From Gemella morbillorum (GTDB lineage Bacteria; Bacillota; Bacilli; Staphylococcales; Gemellaceae), in the NCBI RefSeq assembly GCF_900476045.1, contig NZ_LS483440.1, positions 1,302,001 through 1,366,000 of the forward strand: 64,000 nt of DNA. Reading direction: 5' to 3'. The translations under genes were made by a program, and so were the position numbers. Shown in pieces: positions 50,693 to 59,283 of the stretch. Positions within the stretch are counted from its first letter, which is position 1. Every line of letters starts with the position of its first letter. The notes beneath the pieces were generated by a model. The model was not told where the DNA came from. It was given only the letters and a program-made list of their open reading frames with translations, and searched no databases.

Positions 50693-53182
50693 CTAAGCAT
50701 ACCTTTCTTCTGCATAAGCTACTTCTGATTTTTCTACAGTTTTAAATGCTTGTGTCCACTCACTAAATAATGAATGTACGCTTAATTTTGCTACTCGACC
50801 GTATATATCTTTAAATAAACATTGACCTTTTACCATATTTGATAAAATATCCATATTTACACTGTTATTTTCTAATCCTAAATGTTCTAATATGTGTACT
50901 CTTTCTTGTTCTTCGTCAAATGCAAATATACTACCATAGTTACCTGCTATATTATTTTCATCTTTAATATCAAATACTGATTGAGTAATAAATACTAAAG
51001 CATTATTCATACTTCTTCCTATACGTTCTAACGATTTTTTAGTTGCTCGTCCTATTTTACTTGTATTAAATGCCCATGCCTCATCTACATAAATTATTGT
51101 TTCTTCATCTGGATTACTTCCAAATAAAGACATAAATTTTCCTAATACTTGCATTACTACTAAACTTTTTTCTTGTGAATCCGTATATGTATCTTTACTA
51201 TCTTTAGCATCTGGTAAATCTAAACCATATACTTGTAATATTGTACTTTTATTATTTAATGATAATGTATTATTACTACCATCAAAGAATAATAATTTTA
51301 ACATTCCATTTTGTGTTTTTTCGTATAAATTGTCTCCTGCTTCAACTATTTCTACATCTTCATTTTCTTGCAATTCTTTTATAATATGCAAACTTCCAAC
51401 TGTTTCACCTTGTTGTTTTAAATCTACTATTTTTCTAATTGCTTTTAAAAGTGCTGTTTCTATCTTTCTATCATTTGTTAAGTCTACCACTTCATCAAAC
51501 ATTGCTTTTGTTAATTCTACTGCTTCTGCACCATCTAAAAATGTTACTGGGTCTAAAATTCCCCAATTTTCTTTTTTAGTATAATCTATTGTTAAATATT
51601 TTATACTGCTTAAAAGTTTTGCAAATAACGGATATAATCTATTATTTTCTTCACTTTCAGTTATTCTACTAAACCACTTTTGCATTTCACTTTTTGGGTC
51701 AAAATACAATGTTTTTACATCTAACATTAAACTTTGAATATATATTAATTTCGCTAAAAATGATTTTCCTTTTCCTGTTTTTCCTGTAATTGCTATATGT
51801 GGTGAATCTGTTTTTGTTCCTGCAATACCTTTATTTGCTATCATAGGGTGAAATAACACTATATCCCTCGAAGCATGAATATTATCTTCTAATAATTTTG
51901 CCGATTTTGTAAATCTATCAATTCTTCCAAGATAAAATCCTATTTCCATTCCTAAACTTTGACCTACTCCAAATAATACTTCCGATAGTGCTTCTGTTGT
52001 AGTTGTTTGAATCCAATTTCTATACATTCCAAGTTCGCTACCTTGTAATAAAAGATAAAATAATTGTAATTGATCCGCAACTGGAGCTATTACATTTATT
52101 TTTTGTCTTTTTAATTCTTTTTTCACAAGTCGAACTTGTCTTAATAATTCTTCTTTTCTAGTATTCGATAATGTTATCACTAATAACCATTCAACAAAAT
52201 TTTTAGATTGTGAATGTTCATTATCTATCCTATCCATTAAAAAATTATTTCTCATACTTTCATCTTTTAATTTTTCATTACTCATAAATTCTTCTTTTAC
52301 TTCATGAGCCTTTGAACGTATTTTATGTGATAATTTCATATCAAAAGTAGTTTTATCTACAGGCTTAAATTTTAAATCAACTTCTACAGGGTAACCTTGC
52401 GATTGTAAATTTTCAAAAATATGTAAATTATTCATTAAATAATCTGTACTTTCTAACACTAAATAACTTTTATAAATGGTTGTATCTTCTGTATCAATTT
52501 TTATAAGTCTTTTTTCTGTAGTATCTAATTCTGCATTTGCTATTTGATTACTACCTCTCAAAATACTTTCTTCATCTACATTATGATACACATTACCTAA
52601 AAAGTTATATCTTATTAAATAATTCAATTCATCTTCTGTACATCTTCTTATATCAAGTACCCTTAAACTATTAAATACACTTGCTTCTGCTTGTGTAAAT
52701 TTATAAAAATACTCGTCTGTTACTTCTATTTCAAACCCTAATGAACTTGCTAATTTATCAGTAACACCACTTACAGCATTTTTAACTGTATCTTTTATAT
52801 CTTCCATTTCTGAATATATTCTATCTATCCTTACTCCGATATAAAATTCATATTTTGTTATTTGTCCTAATTCTCTTTCTAAAAGATTAATAGCTTCTTT
52901 TCCATAATATTCAGCTACATCTTTATATCTAACATCATAATCATTAGCCAAAATATTAAGTCTTTCATCTAAATTCATATTTTTAGGTAACATTTTTAAA
53001 TGAATATCCTTAAATTTTATTACATCATCTAACAAACTTGTAAATCTACTTTTATATTCTTGTTTTTCATTTGTATTTGCCCTTGAAATTATTTCAGGAC
53101 TTATTTTATAATATGAATATATACTACCTGACTTTGTCAATAGTATATTTTGATATGTCCTTTTTAAAGGAAATTTAAACAT
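50693..53182 (-). CDS. VirB4/TraE-like conjugation ATPase
   Basis: The 829-residue protein has a VirB4-type N-terminal half and an ATPase half with Walker A IAITGKTGKGKSFLAKLIY, Walker B TIIYVDEAWAF and a following RIGRSMNNALVFITQSVFD. It drives channel assembly or substrate transfer. It lies behind an internal hairpin terminator after the TcpE gene, the only larger break in the channel gene series. Confidence 0.93.
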   Translation of the reverse strand: MFKFPLKRTYQNILLTKSGSIYSYYKISPEIISRANTNEKQEYKSRFTSLLDDVIKFKDIHLKMLPKNMNLDERLNILANDYDVRYKDVAEYYGKEAINLLERELGQITKYEFYIGVRIDRIYSEMEDIKDTVKNAVSGVTDKLASSLGFEIEVTDEYFYKFTQAEASVFNSLRVLDIRRCTEDELNYLIRYNFLGNVYHNVDEESILRGSNQIANAELDTTEKRLIKIDTEDTTIYKSYLVLESTDYLMNNLHIFENLQSQGYPVEVDLKFKPVDKTTFDMKLSHKIRSKAHEVKEEFMSNEKLKDESMRNNFLMDRIDNEHSQSKNFVEWLLVITLSNTRKEELLRQVRLVKKELKRQKINVIAPVADQLQLFYLLLQGSELGMYRNWIQTTTTEALSEVLFGVGQSLGMEIGFYLGRIDRFTKSAKLLEDNIHASRDIVLFHPMIANKGIAGTKTDSPHIAITGKTGKGKSFLAKLIYIQSLMLDVKTLYFDPKSEMQKWFSRITESEENNRLYPLFAKLLSSIKYLTIDYTKKENWGILDPVTFLDGAEAVELTKAMFDEVVDLTNDRKIETALLKAIRKIVDLKQQGETVGSLHIIKELQENEDVEIVEAGDNLYEKTQNGMLKLLFFDGSNNTLSLNNKSTILQVYGLDLPDAKDSKDTYTDSQEKSLVVMQVLGKFMSLFGSNPDEETIIYVDEAWAFNTSKIGRATKKSLERIGRSMNNALVFITQSVFDIKDENNIAGNYGSIFAFDEEQERVHILEHLGLENNSVNMDILSNMVKGQCLFKDIYGRVAKLSVHSLFSEWTQAFKTVEKSEVAYAEERYA

Positions 53183-53242
53183 TTATTTTCTCCTCTCTTT
53201 TGTAATAAAATATATTTCTCACGAAAAAAATTTTATTTTCAT

Positions 53243-53303
53243 AAAAAAAAGACCCTGATATATTATTCTAAACTTATATTTAAAATAAAATATCTAGGGT
53301 CTA
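53243..53303 (-). terminator. Internal terminator/attenuator between TcpE and VirB4 genes
   Basis: AGACCCTAGATAT and ATATCAGGGTCT pair over about 11 bp at the ends of a longer AT-rich loop, and a run of eight T follows on the minus strand. It lies in the middle of the transfer operon, so it could limit expression of the ATPase, coupling and channel genes. Confidence 0.7.
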
Positions 53304-53304
53304 T

Positions 53305-53667
53305 TTAATTAAATTTTATATGCTTGCTTCTATATTTAATTTCTTCATCAAAACTATATTTTTTGTTTTTCATATTAATTCCTATTTTCCATTTCAAATA
53401 ATCATATAAATATATCACCATGCTTTTACCATCAACATTTATATTAATTATTGCCCATGTTATAAAAATAGGAAAACCATAATAAGCATATCCCATTACT
53501 TTTACCATTGGAATTATTCTATCCAATATGTAAAAAAGAAAAGCTATTACAAAAAAAATAGCGACTGTTACGACCCTAATTCCATTCCTTGATATTGTAT
53601 ATCCTTTTATTTGCCGAATTTTCATAGGTTCTTTTAATGCCTTTGTATAATTGTATAAACTTTTCAT
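53305..53667 (-). CDS. TcpE-family conjugation membrane protein
   Basis: The 120-residue protein has the TcpE layout: a short start (YTKALKEPMKIRQIKGYTIS), two membrane helices (VTVAIFFVIAFLFYILDRII, YAYYGFPIFITWAIINI) and a tail WKIGINMKNKKYSFDEEIKYR. TcpE is a membrane part of the transfer channel in pCW3, Tn916 and ICEBs1. It is directly behind the TcpD-like gene. Confidence 0.88.
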   Translation of the reverse strand: MKSLYNYTKALKEPMKIRQIKGYTISRNGIRVVTVAIFFVIAFLFYILDRIIPMVKVMGYAYYGFPIFITWAIININVDGKSMVIYLYDYLKWKIGINMKNKKYSFDEEIKYRSKHIKFN

Positions 53668-53670
53668 AAT

Positions 53671-53910
53671 CTAATTGAAAAATAGTTTAAAGAATCCAGA
53701 AATACCTTTTAATACTAATTCTGTTTCTATTACTACTAAATATACAAAGCCACCAGTAACTACTGTTCCTATCATTCCTTTCAAGCCTATTTTAAACATA
53801 GCAACAATAGCTAATGCAATTATTACCATTATTAAAATTGGGCCTGCAATTCTCCTAAACTCTGATAGTGCAGAATCTCCATTAATTGCCATTAACATTA
53901 AATCATTCAT
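53671..53910 (-). CDS. TcpD-family conjugation membrane protein
   Basis: The 79-residue protein has two membrane helices (IAGPILIMVIIALAIVAMF and GMIGTVVTGGFVYLVVI) and ends in a short amphipathic piece (GISGFFKLFF). Size and place between TcpC and TcpE match the TcpD component. Confidence 0.82.
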   Translation of the reverse strand: MNDLMLMAINGDSALSEFRRIAGPILIMVIIALAIVAMFKIGLKGMIGTVVTGGFVYLVVIETELVLKGISGFFKLFFN

Positions 53911-53928
53911 TTTATTTACCTCTCTTTT

Positions 53929-55014
53929 CTAATTATGTTCTAATTTCTCCACAAAATACTTATCATCTTTTACTATTATAGTTAATTTAAATTTTTCTCT
54001 AGTCGATAATTTAAAATCTTTTTCTTGAATAACTACTGTAGTTATTACTAAATATTTATCATTATCTTTATAGACTTCAAAATTTTCTAAAGTATTAAAT
54101 TCTTTTCCTGATAAACTTTCAGGATTTTTCATTATATATTGCATTTCTTCTTTTTTATAAGTTGTATATTTTTTAAAGAAATCTTTTGTAAAACTTTCTA
54201 ATTCCTGACGTTTATCTTTTTCTGTTTCTAATTTTACTTCTTTTTCTTGATATGATCCTGTCGCTGTATCTTTAGGAATATCAGAAAAATAAGGAAAATC
54301 ACAAACTAAATAATTATTATCAATTATTTTAACTGGTACATTTAATATTTCTTGTTTATTTTTTTTATTATCTTTATTCTTTAAAGTATAACTAACAATA
54401 TATTTATAAACCTGTACATCTTTTTCTTTATCTTCTACTGTATATAATCTTATAGAATTTAAAGAACGCTCTACATCTGATGTATCAGCTATATTATCTT
54501 TTAAATTTTCTAAAGATAATAGTTCTAAAGCTTTTTTTCTCTCTTGCTGTTTTTCTCTATCATAATTTATATATAATGTAGCAAAATTTTTAGCAAAATT
54601 ATCTGTTCTTGCATTATATATAGGTATTCCCTGTATCTGATTTTCAATTTTTTCTATAGCATTTATATTATTAGATAATTTTATTTTATCCATTCCCTTA
54701 GTCGCTATAAGAAAAATACTTGAAGATAATATAGAAAATACTATAAACCAAACTGTAAAAACAATAAATTTATTTTTACGTTTATTTACTTCTAATTTTC
54801 TTGTAAATTCTTCTTGTTTTATATACTCTTTATTTTCACCTATTACTACATCTTTTGCTGTAGACATTATTTTATTAGGTTCTTGTTTTTTTCTTTGTTT
54901 TGCTAAAATCTTCTCTTGTTTTTTAGCTTGCTTTAATGCTTGCTTTTCTAATTTTATTCGCTGTTTTTCTTGTTGTTTTTCTATTTTCTTTTGTAACTTC
55001 TCTAAACTTGCCAT
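53929..55014 (-). CDS. TcpC-family (VirB8-like) conjugation protein
   Basis: The 361-residue protein has a long Lys/Gln coiled coil on the inside (first 50 residues), one membrane helix (FIVFTVWFIVFSILSSSIFLIA, about 84-105) and two outer VirB8/NTF2-like domains. Pieces such as NARTDNFAKNFATLYINYDREK and LESFTKDFFKKYTTYKKEEM show them. TcpC is essential for transfer in relatives. It starts next to the ssb stop. Confidence 0.9.
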   Translation of the reverse strand: MASLEKLQKKIEKQQEKQRIKLEKQALKQAKKQEKILAKQRKKQEPNKIMSTAKDVVIGENKEYIKQEEFTRKLEVNKRKNKFIVFTVWFIVFSILSSSIFLIATKGMDKIKLSNNINAIEKIENQIQGIPIYNARTDNFAKNFATLYINYDREKQQERKKALELLSLENLKDNIADTSDVERSLNSIRLYTVEDKEKDVQVYKYIVSYTLKNKDNKKNKQEILNVPVKIIDNNYLVCDFPYFSDIPKDTATGSYQEKEVKLETEKDKRQELESFTKDFFKKYTTYKKEEMQYIMKNPESLSGKEFNTLENFEVYKDNDKYLVITTVVIQEKDFKLSTREKFKLTIIVKDDKYFVEKLEHN

Positions 55015-55379
55015 TATTCATACCTTATATAATCTTCCGCAAATCGTTGATTAAACGGATTTTCAATCTGCTCATTTTGTTTTTCTTTAAAATCAATTAT
55101 TTTTACTTTATCAGCCACTACATTATAACTATATATTTTTATTCCATTTTTCTCATAGTTATTATTTTGTAATGTACCTGTTATTATTACTCTACCTTTT
55201 GATTTTAAATAATTAAATAAATACTTTGCACTATTTCCAAAAACAACTACATCTATAAAATTAGTTTTTTCTTTATTTTCTTCTACCGCTAAAGAAAATC
55301 TTAACATCTCTTTACCTGCAGAAGTAAAATTCAACTCTAAATCTTTTGTAACTCTTCCCATTAAAATTACCTGATTCAT
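55014..55379 (-). CDS. ssb: Single-stranded DNA-binding protein
   Basis: The 121-residue protein is an OB-fold SSB: MNQVILMGRVTKDLELNFTS, RFSLAVEENKEKTNFIDVVV, FGNSAKYLFNYLKSKGRVII and GTLQNNNYEKNG. The C-terminal tail is short and lacks the usual acidic DDDLPF-like tip (it ends FAEDYIRYE). Element-coded SSBs protect transferred single strands. It opens the channel operon. Confidence 0.92.
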   Translation of the reverse strand: MNQVILMGRVTKDLELNFTSAGKEMLRFSLAVEENKEKTNFIDVVVFGNSAKYLFNYLKSKGRVIITGTLQNNNYEKNGIKIYSYNVVADKVKIIDFKEKQNEQIENPFNQRFAEDYIRYE

Positions 55380-55423
55380 CTTCTATCCTACCCCTTTCAT
55401 TTTCTAATGAATATTTATCAAAC

Positions 55424-55573
55424 TCATGGTTTTTTACCAGTTTTTAAAAACTTTAAAAATTGTTCTATATTACTTATATTACTTTTTTTCAAATAATAAA
55501 TTAATAAAATTACACTTAATATTATTAAAAAATAAATCATCAACTGTATTTTTTTATTACCTTGAAAAATCAT
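55424..55573 (-). CDS. Candidate 49-residue membrane protein
   Basis: An open frame in the 200-bp gap before ssb codes MIFQGNKKIQLMIYFLIIL... with one membrane helix and a basic tail (KFLKTGKKP). The ribosome site is weak, so expression is uncertain. The gap holds nothing else visible. Confidence 0.4.
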   Translation of the reverse strand: MIFQGNKKIQLMIYFLIILSVILLIYYLKKSNISNIEQFLKFLKTGKKP

Positions 55574-55584
55574 AATTTTATTTA

Positions 55585-55818
55585 CTAACCTATACACTCT
55601 AATAACTCTCTTTGATATTTATTTATTACCATTTTACAATCATCTTCATTATGAAAATATCCTAACTCACTAACTAAATTTTTATTTGATTTTACTAATA
55701 TCATATCTACTTTATTACTTTGAACTACTATATAATATCTATATTCTTTTTCTGAACTTTTTAAATTTAACTTTTTACTTATTTGTTTTACGTGTTCTAA
55801 TATGTTCATTCTTTTCAA
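55585..55818 (-). CDS. Small accessory protein, paralogue A
   Basis: The 77-residue protein contains YRYYIVVQSNKVDMILVKSN and LGYFHNEDDCKMVINKYQREL. This part aligns with the end of the neighbouring 96-residue protein, so both come from a tandem duplication. The shape (beta part, then LGYF and a helix) suggests a small alpha-beta fold. Function unknown. Confidence 0.65.
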   Translation of the reverse strand: MKRMNILEHVKQISKKLNLKSSEKEYRYYIVVQSNKVDMILVKSNKNLVSELGYFHNEDDCKMVINKYQRELLECIG

Positions 55819-55821
55819 CTC

Positions 55822-56112
55822 CTAGTCCCAATACCCATATTCATTTAATTCTAATATTTTCTTTTGATACTTTTCTCTTGCTTTTTGACAATCTCCCAAA
55901 TTATTAAAATATCCTAATAAAACAAATGTATTTGTTTGTTTATTTTCTATTTCTATTGATACTGTATTGTTTAATATTGCTAAATAATATTTACTGCTTT
56001 CTTCATATTTATGTTTTTCATTGCATTTATTTTTATATTCTTTAAATTCTTTTATAAATTGCTCAAAATCATTTAATGTAGGTCTTTTTTTTCTCAAATT
56101 GTTCACTTCCAT
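55822..56112 (-). CDS. Small accessory protein, paralogue B
   Basis: The 96-residue protein has a helical start (LNDFEQFIKEFKEYKNKCNE) and a C-terminal part with KYYLAILNNTVSIEIENKQT and LLGYFNNLGDCQKAREKYQKKI. The latter is shared with paralogue A just downstream (3 bp apart). It lies between the wall-protein operon and ssb. Confidence 0.65.
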   Translation of the reverse strand: MEVNNLRKKRPTLNDFEQFIKEFKEYKNKCNEKHKYEESSKYYLAILNNTVSIEIENKQTNTFVLLGYFNNLGDCQKAREKYQKKILELNEYGYWD

Positions 56113-56159
56113 TTATACTTTTTCTTTTTCTTTTTATCACTCCTCAAATTAAATATATC

Positions 56160-56196
56160 TAAAATAAAGATAGTCAGTTAAACCAACTACCTTTAT
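56160..56196 (-). terminator. Terminator after the antigen I/II-like adhesin
   Basis: AAAGGTAGTTGG and its partner pair over about 12 bp with several G-U pairs, followed by a T-rich stretch on the minus strand. Confidence 0.5.
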
Positions 56197-56209
56197 TTAT
56201 ATTTAATTT

Positions 56210-59194
56210 TTATTTCACTTTTCTTTTTATTCCAAAGAAACCTAATACAAAAGTTAGTAAAGTCATTAAAATATAACCTAACATATTATTATATCCTTGT
56301 GAATTTTCTTTTACTGCTGATGTTTTAGGTAATGTTTTTTCTTTTGGCTTCTCTTTTTCTTTTGGTTGTTCTGGTTTTGGTGGCTGTTCTTTTTTAGGTA
56401 CATTATTAACTACTACCTCACTTTCATAACCATTACCAAAATCAATTTGATATGCTTTATTTTCATATTTACCACCATTAGAATTAAAATCTTCTTTTAC
56501 TTTCATAGGTGATGTTATATGAATACTATTACCTTTTACTACATATTTTTCAAAAAATTCTTCTGGATTATCAACTGTAAATAATTGATAAGCACCTTTA
56601 GGAGTTATCCCTGCTTTTTTAAGCATTTCTTGTACTTCTTTAGGTGATTTTTCTAAACTTTCATAAGATTTTACTGTAATTCCTTTTACTTCATCATTAT
56701 TAGAATCTACAATTTTTACATCTTTTTCTAATAATTCTAATGCTTCTTCTGGATAATCATCTACATAATAAAATCCTTTTTTAATATCTTCTTTTGTCGC
56801 TTTAATTCCTTTATATTGGTCTAAATCCCATAATAATTTATAATAATTAATTGAACCTCTTTCAACTTGTTTCCCATCAATTAAAACTCCATCTTTATTA
56901 TAATTATGTTTTTCAGGTTTGATCAAATTATTATTAGGATTATCTTCATCATTAGGTTTACCTGGTGTACTTACCTTAACAATATTAGAATATACTTCAT
57001 AATCATTATTAATTGTTAAACTAAAATTATTTTTATAAGTTGCACCATCATTTATTACTGTACCTACCAATGTTGGAATAGGTGCTAAAATAGATTTTGT
57101 TAAATCTTTATTCAACTGTTCTAATAATTTTGCTGTCGCTGATAAAGTAACTGTATGAGTATCTTTATTATAAGATAAATCATAATCTTTACTTTCTTCT
57201 TTTGTTTTTTCAACATCTAAAATATAGCCTTTAGGTAAACTATCTTTAATTACATACTTGTCAATTTCTTTTCTTCCTGCAGGTAATTCTTTTGTTCTTA
57301 ATTCCCATTTAACAGTGCTTAATTTTGATACATACTGATTATTGATATCTTGATTTTCAACATTTTTTACTTGTTTTTCAATATTAGGTACTACATTTAC
57401 TTTATAATAATTATATTTAACAGTAACTACATCTAAAGTTTTTGGAACTTCTTTATAAACTGGGTCATCTGGTTTTGGTGGTTCTACTTTTAATTCTTCT
57501 AAAGTTGGTTTATCTGGTAATGGTTTTTCATTTTCATAAACTGGTTCTTTAGGTGGTTGATTATAAACAAAACTTTTTAATTCTGAACTCTTACCAAATA
57601 AATTAAAAGCTATAGCATATAAATCACCTTGTTTATGAGTGTTATAAAATTTTCTAGCTTGATTATCATAATCTCTTCCTAATTGGTCTCTTACTAAACT
57701 TTCCTTATCTTTATCATAAGAATAATGTGTATAAGTCAGACTACTTCCCATTCCTACTGTTAAAAATGTTCCCTCTGGGGTAGATTCAAAATTCTTATAT
57801 GAAGCACTTAAATTAGAATACATAACACCGTTTTTTTCTCTTAAATTAGATGAATGAGGTGCTACAGTTCCTACATTTTTATCAAAATCAACTCTTGAAC
57901 CTTGACCCCAATCGACATCACCTACTACTGTTCCATATCCTATTTTTAATGGATTTCCATTATCATCTACAAAATCAAATTTTAATTTAAAAGTTTTCAT
58001 ATTTTGATAATCAAAATAAAAACCTCCACCAGTTGCATAACTTACACTAAACTCTTGATTAATTGTAGGCTTACCATTTTTAACTGTACCCATTGGCTCA
58101 CCTACCTCTACAGTTACAATAGCATGTACTTTTCTTCCGTCAAGAGTTTCACCCATATTAGTTATTTTAAATTTATCTCCTGTTTTTACATTAGAAAATT
58201 TAACCCATTTACCTGATTCTGTATTAGGTAAACCATAATCTTTATCCAATACTAAACTATCAGTTATTTTCTCTAATTGTGTATCTGGATTCCAATCTAA
58301 ACCATTTTTTAAAGTTACTGTATTAGTCTTTTCTGTATCATTTACAACTAATATATCTTTATAATATGCTAAACTTCCTTTACCTGCTTCATTAAATGTA
58401 CCATAAACTGAAATTCCATCTTTTGAAAATAATAAAGGTTTACCTTTAATTAAAGTATCTTTTTCTTTTTCTTGTTCTTCACGCATTTTTTTATAAATTG
58501 CTAAATCACGTTCATATTTTTCTTTTTTCTCTTGATTGCGTTTTACTATATCTAAATTTTCTTTTGTGATTCTATCAACTTCATTATTATAATCAGTTGT
58601 TTTCTTTTCATTTTCTGATTTTATTTCTTCGTTTTTATTTTTTACTTCTTCTAACTTTTTATTATATTCTGATAAAGCTTTTTCATAAGCTATTTTTTTA
58701 TCTTCATTTTCTTTTGTTACTTTTGAAATTTCTTCTTGATTTTTTTGTTTATCTTTTAAATAAGTTTCAGTTTTATTACTTATTTCTTCGGCTTTCTTCT
58801 TATATTCTTCTTGTACTTCTTTTGTTACTTTTGATAATTCTTCAGTAGATTTAACTGTACCTTTATCTACTATTTCTGATTTTTCTACTTTTACTCCACC
58901 ATTAACAGCTTTTTCTACTGCCTTTTCTAATTCTGGAGATTTTAAATTTACTTCTACAGAACCTTGACTTTGATTCACCTTACCTTGTGAATTATTTGCT
59001 TCTGGGGTAGATTCAGGTTGTTTAGTAACTGAATTTGTTGCAGGATTATCTGTTTTATCTACATCACTAGCAAAGGCTTCATTATCTGTTGCTAATCCTA
59101 TTGCTACTGCTGTTGCTAATCCTAATCCTACTGATACCAAATTTTTATACTTTTTACTCTTTCTTAATGTATATTTTTCTTCTGGTTTTATCAT
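56210..59194 (-). CDS. Antigen I/II-like LPXTG adhesin (PrgB-like)
   Basis: The 994-residue wall protein has a YSIRK-type leader (TLRKSKKYKNLVSVGLGLAT, cut near AFAS). A coiled coil of about 200 residues follows (SENEKKTTDYNNEVDRITKE). Next comes a GbpC/Spa-type adhesion domain (ISVYGTFNEAGKGSLAYYKD, YATGGGFYFDYQNMKTFKLK, VGMGSSLTYTHYSYDKDK), then a Pro-rich spacer and antigen I/II C-terminal-like domains (VKYNYYKVNVVPNIEKQVKN). The sorting signal is LPKTS, with a membrane helix and basic tail. In conjugative plasmids such proteins cause cell clumping and help mating. Confidence 0.92.
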   Translation of the reverse strand: MIKPEEKYTLRKSKKYKNLVSVGLGLATAVAIGLATDNEAFASDVDKTDNPATNSVTKQPESTPEANNSQGKVNQSQGSVEVNLKSPELEKAVEKAVNGGVKVEKSEIVDKGTVKSTEELSKVTKEVQEEYKKKAEEISNKTETYLKDKQKNQEEISKVTKENEDKKIAYEKALSEYNKKLEEVKNKNEEIKSENEKKTTDYNNEVDRITKENLDIVKRNQEKKEKYERDLAIYKKMREEQEKEKDTLIKGKPLLFSKDGISVYGTFNEAGKGSLAYYKDILVVNDTEKTNTVTLKNGLDWNPDTQLEKITDSLVLDKDYGLPNTESGKWVKFSNVKTGDKFKITNMGETLDGRKVHAIVTVEVGEPMGTVKNGKPTINQEFSVSYATGGGFYFDYQNMKTFKLKFDFVDDNGNPLKIGYGTVVGDVDWGQGSRVDFDKNVGTVAPHSSNLREKNGVMYSNLSASYKNFESTPEGTFLTVGMGSSLTYTHYSYDKDKESLVRDQLGRDYDNQARKFYNTHKQGDLYAIAFNLFGKSSELKSFVYNQPPKEPVYENEKPLPDKPTLEELKVEPPKPDDPVYKEVPKTLDVVTVKYNYYKVNVVPNIEKQVKNVENQDINNQYVSKLSTVKWELRTKELPAGRKEIDKYVIKDSLPKGYILDVEKTKEESKDYDLSYNKDTHTVTLSATAKLLEQLNKDLTKSILAPIPTLVGTVINDGATYKNNFSLTINNDYEVYSNIVKVSTPGKPNDEDNPNNNLIKPEKHNYNKDGVLIDGKQVERGSINYYKLLWDLDQYKGIKATKEDIKKGFYYVDDYPEEALELLEKDVKIVDSNNDEVKGITVKSYESLEKSPKEVQEMLKKAGITPKGAYQLFTVDNPEEFFEKYVVKGNSIHITSPMKVKEDFNSNGGKYENKAYQIDFGNGYESEVVVNNVPKKEQPPKPEQPKEKEKPKEKTLPKTSAVKENSQGYNNMLGYILMTLLTFVLGFFGIKRKVK

Positions 59195-59217
59195 ACTATA
59201 TCCTTTCTTTTTTTTAA

Positions 59218-59233
59218 TTGATCACTTTAGTGA
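59218..59233. promoter_or_regulatory. Palindromic motif TCACTTTAGTGA before the adhesin
   Basis: TTGATCACTTTAGTGA lies 24 bp before the start codon and matches the motif upstream of the Xre gene at 39702-39716 with one difference. TCACT-TT-AGTGA is a palindrome, as expected for an Xre operator. Confidence 0.55.
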
Positions 59234-59240
59234 ATAATTT

Positions 59241-59271
59241 AAAAAAAGGGTAAAATTTTCTCTTACCCTTG
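59241..59271 (-). terminator. Terminator after the Sec10/PgrA-like gene
   Basis: AAGGGTAA and TTTACCCTT form a stem of about 8 bp followed by seven T on the minus strand. The adhesin operator motif follows within a few bases. Confidence 0.75.
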
Positions 59272-59283
59272 TTCTAAAAAATA

